This document shows, in pieces, positions 8,300 through 16,848 of a DNA stretch of 64,000 nt. The translations under genes were made by a program, and so were the position numbers. Numbering within the stretch: position 1 is the first letter of the stretch; every line of letters starts with the position of its first letter. The notes below the pieces were generated by a model. The model saw only the letters and a list, made by a program, of their open reading frames with translations, made no database searches and was not told the DNA's origin. The stretch lies in the NCBI GenBank assembly GCA_963812885.1, contig CAWEWZ010000011.1, forward strand, positions 310,001-374,000. Direction: 5' to 3'. The DNA is from Bog-756 sp963812885. GTDB lineage: Bacteria > Actinomycetota > Acidimicrobiia > Acidimicrobiales > RAAP-2.

Positions 8300-9778
8300 T
8301 CAGGGTCGTGTCGGCGATCCGAGGAACGGGACGCCGAAGGAGAAGATCCCGCCGTCGGCGGCCACCAACCAGTACCCCGGCGCCGCCACCGGGGGCGCCG
8401 GGGTCGCGGTGGGGGGAGCCGGATTCGAGGGAGCCGGATTCGAGGGCGCCGGCTTGGGCGTCGGGGCGGCCATGCCCACGATGGGCTGGTTGAGTGTCTG
8501 GCCGCCCATCGACCCGTGGAACTGCGGCGTCCCCGAAGGAGAACACACCGCCGTCGGATGCGACGAACCAGTAGCCCCGACCGGTGGGGGTGGCGGCCAT
8601 GCCCACGATGGGCTTGTCGAGCGGCTGCCCGCCCATCGAGCCGTGGAACTGCGGCGTCCCCGAAGGAGAACACACCGCCGTCGGCGGCCACGAACCAGTA
8701 GCCGTGGCCGGTGGGGGTGGCGGCCATGCCCACGATGGGCTTGTCGAGCGGCTGCCCGCCCATCGAGCCGTGGAACTGGGCGTCCCCGAAGGAGAACACA
8801 CCGCCGTCGGCGGCCACCGTCCAGTACCCCCGACCCGATGTCGTACAGGCCATCCCCACCATCGGCTGGTTGAGCGGTTGACCCCCCATCGAGCCGTAGA
8901 AGGGAGCGCTGAAGGAGAAGATCCCCCCGTCCGCGGCGACGAGGTAGTAGCCGCCGACGGGATGGCTGGCCATGCCGACGATCGGCTTGTCGAGCACAGC
9001 CGCAGACACGTCGCCGTCGTTGGGAAAGTCTCCGTAGACGAACAGCTTCCCGAACGCCGTCATCACCGCGTACCCGGCACCGTCGTCGCTCGACGCCATC
9101 CCGGCGACCTGGCACCTGGTGAGCGGGGAGGCACAAGGAGGTGGAGGCGGTGACGGAGGAGCCGTCGTCCAGCATGCGGCATTCTGCTCGGCGGTCCCGT
9201 CGTCGACGGCGACGGCGGTGGTGCAGGTGGGATCGACCTCCCAGGGAGGGACGCAGGCCACCACCCGGCAGACGATGCGGCCGATGCAGTCGAGATCCTG
9301 GTTGCACTGGCCGTACCGGAACTGGAAGCAGCCGGTGAGATACGAATCGCAACCGTCCGGGCCGCATCCGCAATTGGTTCCGTCGCATCCCGGCTCGCAG
9401 AAGGTCCACCCGCCACCGCAGCCGGTGTCGCACTGGCACACCGAGTTGCAGTCCATGTAGTAGCGGGGGCCGCCGCAGTACGACGAGTTGTCGGCCTTCC
9501 ACCAACCGGCCATCACCGTATCGGCCGGGCAGTAGTTGTAGCCGCCGTTGACCGAGCAGCAGAACTCGCTGAACCCGGCACAGCAGGTCGAGCCGCATCC
9601 ACAACTCCCGTTGCCGCAGCGTGCAGACCAGTCCGTACGCGGTCCCCGGCTTGAGCACCAGGTCCAGCCCGGCCCCGATGGCGACGGCCGATCCGGCGTA
9701 GGCGGACCGGTTGATGAAGCTCCGGCGCGAGAGCTTCGACTCGAGAAATGTCGATGCCCGTTCGACGAGGGCGGTCAT
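8300..9778 (-). CDS. Tat-exported cysteine-rich MauA-like protein with C-terminal propeller-like repeats (frameshifted)
   Basis: About 490 residues after repair. The N-terminus carries a twin-arginine signal, LSRRSFINRSAYAG, followed by a hydrophobic stretch. Residues about 50-200 hold roughly 26 cysteines (CGNGSCGCGSTCC, YNYCPADTVMAGWWKAD, YYMDCNSVCQC, CRVVACVPPWEVDPTC). The spacing CPxxTxxAxxW then DCxxxCxC resembles the methylamine dehydrogenase light chain around its first TTQ tryptophan, but the second TTQ tryptophan is not evident. The C-terminal half has six copies of a roughly 43-residue unit (GYWFVAADGGVFSFG, GSMGGQPLDKPIVGMA), the last after a Pro/Ala linker. Three +1 frame changes (about 9615, 8790, 8660) cancel, so start and stop are in register. 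The neighbours are MauD-, MauE- and MauF-like, pointing to dedicated disulfide or cofactor maturation. The enzymatic activity is unknown. Confidence 0.7.
   Translation of the reverse strand: MTALVERASTFLESKLSRRSFINRSAYAGSAVAIGAGLDLVLKPGTAYGLVCTLRQRELWMRLDLLCRVQRVLLLGQRRLQLLPGRYGDGRLVEGRQLVVLRRPPLLHGLQLGVPVRHRLRWRVDLLRAGMRRNQLRMRPGRLRFVSHRLLPVPVRPVQPGSRLHRPHRLPGGGLRPSLGGRSHLHHRRRRRRRDRRAECRMLDDGSSVTASTSLCLPAHQVPGRRDGVERRRCRVRGDDGVREAVRLRRLSQRRRRVCGCARQADRRHGQPSRRRLLPRRRGRGDLLLQRSLLRLDGGSTAQPADGGDGLYDIGSGVLDGGRRRRCVLLRGRPVPRLDGRAAARQAHRGHGRHPHRPRLLVRGRRRRCVLLRGRRSSTARWAGSRSTSPSWAWPPPPPVGATGSSHPTAVCSPSGTPQFHGSMGGQTLNQPIVGMAAPTPKPAPSNPAPSNPAPPTATPAPPVAAPGYWLVAADGGIFSFGVPFLGSPTRP
8480..9000 (-). 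repeat. Tandem near-identical propeller-type coding repeats, about 125-132 bp period
   Basis: Inside the MauA-like gene, the central units are nearly identical at DNA level; for example the segment encoding DGGVFSFG followed by the PQFHGSMGGQ stretch recurs about every 125-130 bases. Outer units have diverged. Two of the copies share the same extra base next to a GGGG run, which throws the reading frame in each. Such repeats are common in secreted actinobacterial proteins and are prone to unequal recombination and misassembly. Confidence 0.75.
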
Positions 9779-9818
9779 CGGGTCGGGGCCATGGTCGATG
9801 GGACCTCCCGAGGGAAGA

Positions 9819-10874
9819 TCACGGTTCGGACCGGAAATCGATCGCGGTCAGCCGGCGGGCGGCCTGGAGCTCGGCCAGCACGGAGATGACCAGATAGGTG
9901 AGCCAGGTGCAGAGCGCGCTGACCGCCAGCAACGGCAGTCCGTGGGCCGGCTGCCGGGCGAGGAGGGAGACGATGGTGCCGGTCGGAGCGGCCATCGCCA
10001 CCGCGGCGGCAGCAATGGCCAGACCCACGTTGACGACGACATGGAGCACGGTGGCCGGGGTGTCCGGGGTCCCGAAGCAGCCGCAACTGGAGATGGCGCC
10101 GCCCCGCCGCCGGGCAAAAGCCACGAAGGCGGCAAACCCGGCGAACGACAGGGCCACCAACCATGCCGACCCCGACCGGGGGAAGAGGATGGCCACGCAG
10201 CCGAGCACCGCCTCGGCCACCGAGCCGCCCCTGACGAGCAGGCGGGTTCCGGCCAGAGGCCGGCGTACCAACGCGGCGAGGGCGCGGGCGGTGTCGTTCG
10301 GATGCACGGCCTTGGCCGCCCCGGCGGCGACCAGGAGGGTGCAGGCCACCAGGTAGAGGCCGATCAGTTCCATCGGGCACCCGTCGGAGCGGAGACGCGG
10401 AACCGGCGCGGCGGCGGGACCGGTCGGGGCGATCGAGAGGTCACCGATGAGGGCGTTGACCTTCGGGACCAGCGCTGTCCGCCGGGCGTGGCTGCCCAGC
10501 ACGGCGTAGAAGGTGAAGGGCCGGCCAGCCTCGGTGAAGAACCACTGGGTCCCCGACTGGCCGCCCAACCCCCGGCGCAGGAGATAGGGACGGAAGTCGG
10601 CAGGGGTGAGGGCGCGGGGCATGCCCTGTCTGGAGAAGAGACGCCGGCCGACACTCTCGGGGCCGTACTCGAACAGCACGGCGAAGATGTGGTTGACACC
10701 CATGAGGTTCACCGCACCACCGCCGAAGTCAGCCACCTGTTCGGGAAGGGCGAAGTTGGCAAAGTGGGCGACCGGGTAGGGAACCCCTTCGCCCACTGCC
10801 CGCCGGACGAAGATCCGGCCCTCGAACCCCCCGGGAAGCAGGGCCTCGATGCCGTGGGCCCGGAGTGTGGCCAC
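9819..10874 (-). CDS. Unknown N-terminal domain joined to MauE-type (DoxX-like) membrane protein
   Basis: A 351-residue reading frame with two distinct halves. Residues 1-168 (GTG start at 10874, four bases after the MauD-like stop) are soluble, begin MATLRAHGIEALLPGG and match no family I recognise. Residues 169-351, from MELIGLYLVACTLLVAAG, form a four-helix MauE-type membrane domain with the hallmark SSCGCFGTPDTPATV. MauE helps form or hold disulfides and the cofactor of methylamine dehydrogenase. The halves could be a true fusion, or two genes whose boundary was lost to an indel; an ATG at the MauE start has no clear ribosome site, which favours fusion. The MauA-like gene follows after 41 bases with a GGGAGG site. 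Confidence 0.65.
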   Translation of the reverse strand: MATLRAHGIEALLPGGFEGRIFVRRAVGEGVPYPVAHFANFALPEQVADFGGGAVNLMGVNHIFAVLFEYGPESVGRRLFSRQGMPRALTPADFRPYLLRRGLGGQSGTQWFFTEAGRPFTFYAVLGSHARRTALVPKVNALIGDLSIAPTGPAAAPVPRLRSDGCPMELIGLYLVACTLLVAAGAAKAVHPNDTARALAALVRRPLAGTRLLVRGGSVAEAVLGCVAILFPRSGSAWLVALSFAGFAAFVAFARRRGGAISSCGCFGTPDTPATVLHVVVNVGLAIAAAAVAMAAPTGTIVSLLARQPAHGLPLLAVSALCTWLTYLVISVLAELQAARRLTAIDFRSEP

Positions 10875-10877
10875 TGC

Positions 10878-11760
10878 TCAACCGGCCCGTGTGGTCGGCC
10901 CGGGGGCCGTCGACCCCTGCGGTGCTCCCGCACCCATCGGTCCGTACAGGTCGGCCAACGACGACGGGTACAGGCTCGGGTCGCCGGGCATGATCCCGGC
11001 CGCCATCAGCTCCCGGTCGTTGTCCAACTCCCTCGCCGGCCCGTCGAGACCTTCGGCGTAGGCCCGGCTCCGGCTGCCCGTCGTGAAGGACCGGGCGTCG
11101 ACCTGAGCGCGCCGCACGAGGTCGGTGACCTGACGGAACTGGTTGGCCACACCTTCACCGATGCGCCGTCCGGATCGACCGTCGACGAGGACGAAGAACG
11201 GGGAGCCCGGGACTTCGTAGTCGCCCCAGGCCTCCGTGGACATGACCACGGACAGGTCCCGGAGCGGCCTGGGCGGCGACCTCGCCGGGGATCTCCATCT
11301 CCGGACCCTTGGTGACGACCACCAGCCGGACGTCGCCGGGAAGGCCGAGCTGGTGCGGTTGACGAAAGTCCCTCCAGAAGCCGGCACAGGTCGAGCACCC
11401 CGACGACAGGAAGGCGAGGAGCGTGAACTGGTCACCACCGGTGACGGCCACCGCCAGTGCATCGCCACCGGGCGTGACCCCGGCAACCGTGGGAGCCGAT
11501 GTCGAGTTCCGTTCGCCGGGCAGGGGTGGGCCCATCGTGATGGGCACCCCGATCTCTCCGGCCCCGCCGGGCCGCGGAGCACCGGCCTGGCCGTGGGCGT
11601 CCTGGCCGTGGGCGTGGGCGTGATCACCGGAAGGCTCGCCGACGCCGACGCCGAGGTCGTGCAGGGCCTTGAGGATGTCGGCATGGCTGCGCAGCAGTCC
11701 GGCGACGAGCACGGCCAGCAGCAGCACGACGACGGTCAGGACAATCGCCAAAGCAACCAC
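10878..11760 (-). CDS. MauD-like membrane-anchored thioredoxin-fold protein (frameshifted)
   Basis: First gene of the Mau-like operon, about 293 residues after repair. The GTG at 11760 is preceded six bases away by GGAGGT. One N-terminal membrane helix (VVALAIVLTVVVLLLAVLVA) is followed by a His/Gly-rich linker (HAHAHGQDAHGQ) and then a TlpA/MauD-like domain. The redox motif is CSTC in LLAFLSSGCSTCAGFWRDF near residue 120; the cis-Pro region appears as VPGSPFFVLVDG. The frame shifts near 11265 in a GGG run; removing one base gives AAQAAPDLSVVM. MauD-type proteins reduce or isomerise disulfides outside the cytoplasmic membrane for the many-disulfide MauA subunit, which fits the cysteine-rich gene product encoded downstream. 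Confidence 0.75.
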
Positions 11761-12006
11761 AGTGGGACCTCCGTGCATTACGCAGAGTGCGGGCACCGAT
11801 GCCGGTGCCTCCTGCCGGTGCTCATGCTACGGAGTGTGGCGTGCGAAACGGTGTATCTCCCCCGGCCGACCGGCCCGCTGGCCACCCCGGTGACCGGGAC
11901 GGCGATCGAGTCGGCGTGGCCCGGCACCCGGCCTGGGTGAAGACTGGCGGGGCCCGATGCCGTCAGGCCGACATCGGGTGGAAGGAACCGGGACCAGGAG
12001 GCAACC

Positions 12007-12373
12007 ATGGCACTGCGAATCGAGACCGTCACCATCGATGCCCGGGACCCGGTGGAGCTGGCCAGATTCTGGGCCGCGGCGCTGGGTTGGGAGGAGCGGG
12101 TGGACGAGGACGGTGACGTGTGGGTCGAAGCCGGGGAGCCTGCACCCGGACTACGACTCCAGCCGCCCGATCCTCTTCCTCGCCGTCCCCGAAGCGAAGG
12201 CGGTCAAGAACCGGATCCACCTCGATCTGCGTCCCGACGACCAGGAGCTCGAGGTGGAGCGGCTCGAGGCCCTCGGGGCCGTCCAGGTCTCAGTCGGTCA
12301 GAGCGGCCTCGAGGACTGGATCGTCCTGGCCGACCCCGAGGGCAACGAGTTCTGTGTGCTGGACGACAGCTGA
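12007..12373 (+). CDS. VOC/glyoxalase-like domain protein (frameshifted)
   Basis: A small single-domain vicinal-oxygen-chelate protein of about 121 residues. The ATG at 12007 follows AGGAGG. The N-terminus has the typical RIETVTIDARDPVELARFW and ALGWEE strands, and the C-terminus has KNRIHLDLRPDDQELEVERL and WIVLADPEGNEFCVLD with the usual closing Glu. A +1 frame change near 12135-12150 separates the two halves. Such proteins bind a metal or a small hydrophobic ligand; some confer resistance or act as isomerases. No specific function can be given. It converges on the Hsd4A-like SDR gene. Confidence 0.8.
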
Positions 12374-12386
12374 TCGGGACCGGTCC

Positions 12387-13298
12387 CTAGTTCGCCTCCG
12401 CGGCCGCCTTGGCTTCAGCGGCCTTCCGGTACTTCTCGAGCTGGTCGAGGAGCGGCATCCGTTCCTGGCCCACGGTCGAGTCCAATCGGGCGGCGATCCC
12501 TTCGGGCGTCCACCTCCCGTCGGCGTACATGGCCCGCACCTCCCGGGGCTGGTTCCACACCGCGATCTTCGGGCCCACCGAGGTATAGACCTGACCGGTG
12601 ACGTGCTTGGCCTGGTCGGAAAGCAGGTAGACGACCAGCGGGGCGACGTCCTCGGGATCGCCGTTCTCGGCCAGGTCCATGGGGACCTGGGCGGTCATCC
12701 GGGTGCGGGCCACCGGCGCAACGGCGTTGGCGGTGATCCCGTACCGGCTGAGCCCGGCGGCCGCCGAACGGACCAGCGAGACGATCCCGCCCTTGGCCGC
12801 CGCATAGTTGGCCTGGGCCACGCTTCCGGCGAAGGCTCCCGACGTGAAAGCCACCAGCGAACCGCCGCCCTCCTGCTTGCGCATGACGGCGGCGGCGGCA
12901 CGGAACACCGTGAAGTGTCCTTTCAGGTGGGTCTCGATGACGGCGTCCCATTCGTCCTCGGACATGTTGAAGAGCATGCGCTCCCGCAGGATGCCGGCCA
13001 CCGCCACCACCCCGTCGATCCGGCCCCACCGCTCGACACCGGCGCCGATGATCTTCTCGCCGCCGTCGAGGGTGGTCACGCTCTCGGCCACGGCCACCGC
13101 CTCGCCCCCGGCGCCCTCGATGTCGGCGACCAACGCCTCAGCGACCTCGCTGGTGGGGTCCCCTCCGTCCAAGGAGACGCCGATGTCGGCCACCACCACC
13201 CTGGCCCCTTCCCCGGCGGCCGCCAGTGCCACCGCCCGACCGATCCCACCACCGGCACCGGTGATGGCCACGACCTTGTCCTTCAGGAAATCCGTCAA
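12387..13298 (-). CDS. SDR resembling Hsd4A-type 3-hydroxyacyl-CoA dehydrogenase of steroid side-chain oxidation
   Basis: A 303-residue SDR with TGAGGGIG at about 15-22, VADIGVSLDGG for NAD binding, and the active site YAAAKGG near 172. The segment LRERMLFNMSEDEWDAVIETH closely resembles mycobacterial Hsd4A and the peroxisomal multifunctional-enzyme SDR domain, and ANAVAPVARTRMTA and the GP-x-V/I...P C-terminal region also fit. Those relatives oxidise 3-hydroxyacyl-CoA thioesters. The TTG at 13298 is the annotated start, which is weak. It is divergent from the FadD gene across a region containing a KstR-like palindrome, consistent with shared repression. The steroid specificity is inference. 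Confidence 0.75.
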   Translation of the reverse strand: MTDFLKDKVVAITGAGGGIGRAVALAAAGEGARVVVADIGVSLDGGDPTSEVAEALVADIEGAGGEAVAVAESVTTLDGGEKIIGAGVERWGRIDGVVAVAGILRERMLFNMSEDEWDAVIETHLKGHFTVFRAAAAVMRKQEGGGSLVAFTSGAFAGSVAQANYAAAKGGIVSLVRSAAAGLSRYGITANAVAPVARTRMTAQVPMDLAENGDPEDVAPLVVYLLSDQAKHVTGQVYTSVGPKIAVWNQPREVRAMYADGRWTPEGIAARLDSTVGQERMPLLDQLEKYRKAAEAKAAAEAN

Positions 13299-13432
13299 TG
13301 CCCACTGCCTCTCTGCTTTTCGCTCCCACCCGCGTCATCGGATGGCCGGTGGTGCTCCTCGGACGAAACGCACCGCTGCGGGAGACTCCCAGCGTGTCGA
13401 CCTGACGCCCCGGCGGAGGTTGACCATATACG

Positions 13433-13444
13433 AGAACCTGTTCT
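13433..13444. promoter_or_regulatory. KstR-like palindromic operator in the SDR/fadD divergent region
   Basis: AGAAC-CT-GTTCT, a perfect inverted repeat, 135 bases from the SDR start and 109 bases from the FadD start. It fits the KstR consensus TnnAACnnGTTnnA except at the first T. KstR is the TetR-family repressor of cholesterol catabolism in mycobacteria, relieved by steroid CoA thioesters. Two similar sites lie in front of the hydratase and thiolase genes. Confidence 0.6.
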
Positions 13445-13552
13445 AGCGTCCCCACCGGGTCGGCGCCACCCAGGGGTCGCACGGGTACGCCTCACCAGCC
13501 GGCCACATCCAGCAAGCAACCGCCGCAGCGGCGGAGGGGGTAGGAGAGCGCC

Positions 13553-15103
13553 ATGGGCGATTTTGGATTCTGGGCACTGGCCCACGAGAACCCGGACAAG
13601 CTGGCCCTGGTCGATCCCGACGGGACCGAGTACCGCGCCGGCGAGCTCCTCGGACGGACCAACCAGGTGGTCCACGGGCTGCGCGGCCTCAGCCTCAGGC
13701 CCGGGGATGTCGTCGCCACCCTCCTCCCCAACGGGGTGGAGATGTTCGAGCTCTACCTGGCCGCGCTGCAGGCCGGCTGGTACCTGGTCCCGATCAACCA
13801 CCACCTGATCGGTCCGGAAGTGGCCTACATCCTGAAGGATTCGGAGGCCAAGGCGTTCATCGCCCATGAGCGGTTCGCCGATGTGGCCGTGGACGCCGCC
13901 GACGAGGCCGAGCTCCCGTCGTCGCGATGTTTCGCAGTCGGGGAGATCGCCGGATTCGACTCCTACGCCAGGATGCGCGACGGGCAACCCACCTCCGATC
14001 CCGCCGACCGCACCATCGGCGACGTGATGAACTACACCTCGGGCACCACCGGCAATCCCAAGGGAGTCTTCCGACCCCTGAGTGGAGCCGTCCCCGAGGA
14101 GGTGGCCATCGGCCTGTCGGGGATCCTCTTCCTCTTCGGGATCCAGCCGGACGACGCCAACGTCCACATCGTCGGCTCCCCCCTCTACCACACCGCCGTG
14201 CTCCGCTACTCGGGAGCCTCCATCCACCTGCTGCACACCGTGGTGCTGATGGACAAGTGGGTCCCCGAGGAGATGCTCCAGCTCATCGAGAAGTACAAGG
14301 TGACCAGTTCCCACATGGTCCCCACCCAGTTCCACCGGTTGCTGGCGCTGCCCGAGGAGACCCGCAACCGATACGACCTGTCCTCCCTCGAGCACATGAT
14401 CCACGCCGCCGCCCCCTGTCCGGTCGACGTCAAGTACAAGATGATCGAATGGTGGGGGAACGCCATCGACGAGTACTACGCCGCCTCCGAGGGAGGAGGG
14501 ACGCTGGTGACCGCGGAGGAGTGGCTGCTCAAGCCGGGCACCGTCGGGAAGGCGTGGCCGATCTCGGAGATCGCCATCTTCGACGACGACGGCAAGCGCA
14601 TCGACGAGCCCAACGTCATCGGCACGGTGTACATGTCCATGCAGACCGGCGACTTCTCCTACCACAAGGACAAGAAGAAGACCGACAGCAACCGCATCGG
14701 CAAGTTCTTCACGGTCGGCGATGTGGGCCTGATCGACGAGGACGGGTATCTCTTCCTCCGCGACCGGAAGATCGACATGATCATCTCGGGTGGGGCGAAC
14801 ATCTACCCGGCCGAGATCGAGAACGTGCTCCTCGGCTTCCCCAAGGTGGGCGACGTGGCCGTCTTCGGCATCCCCAACGACGACTGGGGCGAGGAGATCA
14901 AGGCGGTCATCGAGCCGGCCGAAGGTGTCGAGGCCTCGCCGGAGCTGGCTGACGAGATCCTCGAGTACGCCGCCACCCGGCTGGCCAAGTTCAAGACGCC
15001 CAAATCGATCGACTTCACCGACGCCATGCCGCGGGACCCGAACGGCAAACTCTACAAGCGGAAGCTGCGGGATCCCTACTGGGAGGGCCGGGAGAAGATC
15101 TGA
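13553..15103 (+). CDS. Long-chain acyl-CoA synthetase, FadD family
   Basis: A 516-residue ANL-superfamily adenylate-forming enzyme that activates a carboxylic acid with ATP and CoA. Visible motifs are the P-loop YTSGTTGNPKG near residue 161, the A5 region DEYYAASEGG near 308, the A7 aspartate in FTVGDVGLIDEDGYL near 387, the hinge RDRKIDMIISGGANIYP near 402, and the C-terminal catalytic lysine in PRDPNGKLYKRK near 497. The gene is intact. Position among Hsd4A-, EchA19- and FadA5-like genes and behind a KstR-like site suggests activation of a sterol side chain or similar long acid, but the enzyme family is too broad to name the substrate. Confidence 0.85.
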   Translation: MGDFGFWALAHENPDKLALVDPDGTEYRAGELLGRTNQVVHGLRGLSLRPGDVVATLLPNGVEMFELYLAALQAGWYLVPINHHLIGPEVAYILKDSEAKAFIAHERFADVAVDAADEAELPSSRCFAVGEIAGFDSYARMRDGQPTSDPADRTIGDVMNYTSGTTGNPKGVFRPLSGAVPEEVAIGLSGILFLFGIQPDDANVHIVGSPLYHTAVLRYSGASIHLLHTVVLMDKWVPEEMLQLIEKYKVTSSHMVPTQFHRLLALPEETRNRYDLSSLEHMIHAAAPCPVDVKYKMIEWWGNAIDEYYAASEGGGTLVTAEEWLLKPGTVGKAWPISEIAIFDDDGKRIDEPNVIGTVYMSMQTGDFSYHKDKKKTDSNRIGKFFTVGDVGLIDEDGYLFLRDRKIDMIISGGANIYPAEIENVLLGFPKVGDVAVFGIPNDDWGEEIKAVIEPAEGVEASPELADEILEYAATRLAKFKTPKSIDFTDAMPRDPNGKLYKRKLRDPYWEGREKI

Positions 15104-15106
15104 CGG

Positions 15107-15880
15107 TCAGGAGTGGCCGGGGGCCTGCCCGTCGGGGGCTGTCCTGCCTGCCTTCCCGGCCATGCTCTCGGCCACCGCGGCCGCCTCGGCTCGAAGGGCG
15201 GAGAGCATCACCGGGTCGGTACTGTGCGGGTTGGACTCGGCGATGGCCACCATCCGGGCCGGACCGACCACGATGAAGACCCCCTCCGCCTCGGCGGTCA
15301 GGAGGTCGCCGTTGAAGATCCCGCCCCAGGTCTGGACTTTGCGACCGGAGCGACCGAGGCAACGGGCCTCGATGCGCAGATCGGTCCGGAGCGGGGTCGG
15401 CTTGCGATAGCGGATGGTCAACGTCCCGGTCATGGCCGCGTTGTCGGCCACCATGTTGGCCGCACCCAACACCTCATCGAACGTCTCGGCGATCACCCCT
15501 CCGTGGACGCAGCCCGGTGGCCCTTCGTAGGGGTAGTCGAAGAAGGCCTCGCCCCGGATCTCCCGGTACCCTCCTTCGCCCCCTTCGACCACCCAGACCC
15601 GGGCCGGCGGGGCGATCGGGTTGAGCATGCCGGTGATCGGACTGTTGGGAAAGAACTCCTGAGGAGGATTCGACATGTCGGGAGGCCGTCGAGGTTGCTT
15701 CCCGGGCTGGGCCCTGGCCGCCAGCCCGGCCGAGACGGCTTCGATGCCGTCGGCTGCCGCGGCGAGAGCGTCGTCGTCGGCCGCGGCCGAGACGGTCATG
15801 GTGATCAAGGGCCGCAGTGCGGCGGCCAGCCGTTGACGGGGGCCCTCGGTGACCGGGTCCGAACCGTTGGGCCCGCTCAC
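15107..15880 (-). CDS. PaaI/YbgC-like hotdog-fold thioesterase with N-terminal extension
   Basis: A 257-residue protein whose C-terminal 160 residues form a hotdog thioesterase domain. The catalytic helix region reads YEGPPGCVHGGVIAETFDE, with the conserved HGG and an acidic residue, and LTIRYRKPTPLRTDLRIEA is the core strand. The N-terminal 100 residues are Ala-rich and less typical. GTG at 15880 was chosen because it overlaps the hydratase stop in a GTGA junction, indicating translational coupling. Such enzymes hydrolyse acyl-CoA, releasing CoA during beta-oxidation. It lies in the KstR-like group with the EchA19-like hydratase. Confidence 0.8.
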   Translation of the reverse strand: MSGPNGSDPVTEGPRQRLAAALRPLITMTVSAAADDDALAAAADGIEAVSAGLAARAQPGKQPRRPPDMSNPPQEFFPNSPITGMLNPIAPPARVWVVEGGEGGYREIRGEAFFDYPYEGPPGCVHGGVIAETFDEVLGAANMVADNAAMTGTLTIRYRKPTPLRTDLRIEARCLGRSGRKVQTWGGIFNGDLLTAEAEGVFIVVGPARMVAIAESNPHSTDPVMLSALRAEAAAVAESMAGKAGRTAPDGQAPGHS

Positions 15881-16671
15881 CGGCGTTGGTAGTTCGGCGG
15901 CCGCTTCTCGGCGAACGCCTTCTGGCCCTCCTTGGCGTCTTCGGTGGCGAAGATCGGCCATCCCAGCTCGAGCTCGATCTTGAGGGCGTCCTCTTCGGGG
16001 ATGCCCTCGGTCGCCTTCACCGACGCCTTGATGGCCTCGACGGCCAGGGGGCCGTTGGCTCCGATCACCTCGGCGATCTCCAGCGCCGTGTCGAGCGCCT
16101 TCCCGTCGGGAACGACCCGTCCGATCAATCCGATCTCCTTGGCCTCCTGGGCCGAGACCTCGCGGGCGGTGAGCAGCAGATCCATGGCCACCGTGAAGGG
16201 GATCTGGCGCCGGAGCCGAACAGTGGACCCCCCCAGGGGGAAGAGACCCCGCTTGGCCTCGAAGACACCGAATTTGGCTCCCTCGCCGGCCACCCGGATG
16301 TCGGTGGCCTGGAGGATCTCCGTACCGCCGGCCACCGCCCAACCCTCGACGGCGGCGATCAGCGGCTTCTTCAGCGAGTAGTGCCGGAGCAGTGCCTTCC
16401 AGTGGAGATCCGGGTCCTCGGCCATCCGCTGCTGGACCGACTCGTTTCCCGGTCCGGACATCGACTTGAGATCCATCCCGGCACAGAAGGTTCCGCCCGC
16501 CCCGGTGAGGATGGCGCATCGGATGTCGTCGTTCGAATCGATCTCCACCCACGCGTCGGCCATGCCCACCAGCATGGGGCCCGAGAGGGCGTTCTTGGCC
16601 TCCGGCCGGTTCATGGTCACCACCGCGGTGGACCCGAATCGCTCATAGGTCAGGTGTTCGGTGCCGGTCAC
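15877..16671 (-). CDS. Enoyl-CoA hydratase, EchA19-like
   Basis: A 264-residue crotonase-fold enzyme adding water to 2-enoyl-CoA. The oxyanion-hole regions GAGGTFCAGMDLKSM (about 58-72) and EGWAVAGGTEIL are present, as is FGVFEAKRGLFPLGGS with the catalytic Glu. The pattern DIRCAILTGAGG and the ending AFAEKRPPNYQRR are strongly reminiscent of Mycobacterium EchA19, the steroid side-chain enoyl-CoA hydratase in the KstR regulon. GTG at 16671 is preceded by AAGGAG. A KstR-like palindrome lies about 115 bases upstream. Assignment to sterol rather than general fatty acid oxidation is inference. Confidence 0.85.
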   Translation of the reverse strand: MTGTEHLTYERFGSTAVVTMNRPEAKNALSGPMLVGMADAWVEIDSNDDIRCAILTGAGGTFCAGMDLKSMSGPGNESVQQRMAEDPDLHWKALLRHYSLKKPLIAAVEGWAVAGGTEILQATDIRVAGEGAKFGVFEAKRGLFPLGGSTVRLRRQIPFTVAMDLLLTAREVSAQEAKEIGLIGRVVPDGKALDTALEIAEVIGANGPLAVEAIKASVKATEGIPEEDALKIELELGWPIFATEDAKEGQKAFAEKRPPNYQRR

Positions 16672-16784
16672 AGTGCTCCTTCGCTCCTTCCGTCGACGCC
16701 GGACCGAGGCCGTTCGGCCACCGGGCGCGGCGGCGCCGCAGATCGATCATCGGGCTGCCGGCGCGGGGCCGGCCAGCAGTCAAT

Positions 16785-16798
16785 TAGAACACATTCTA
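16785..16798. promoter_or_regulatory. KstR-like palindromic operator upstream of the enoyl-CoA hydratase
   Basis: TAGAAC-AC-ATTCTA, a 14-base near-palindrome with one mismatch from the KstR consensus TnnAACnnGTTnnA (A for G). It sits between the end of the thiolase gene and the hydratase start at 16671, a plausible promoter position for the hydratase-thioesterase pair. Confidence 0.55.
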
Positions 16799-16848
16799 CT
16801 TTCGGCGGCCGACTTCCGGAAAGTCGGTCGGGCGCCGCCCGACCGGGA

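Noticed and set aside
8480..9000. Repeats in the MauA-like gene considered as CRISPR or non-coding satellite
   Set aside because: They encode a protein repeat with conserved GYWFVAADGG units once frames are followed.
8300..9778. Functional TTQ quinone cofactor in the MauA-like protein
   Set aside because: Only the region around the first TTQ tryptophan is similar; the second Trp and MauG are not seen.
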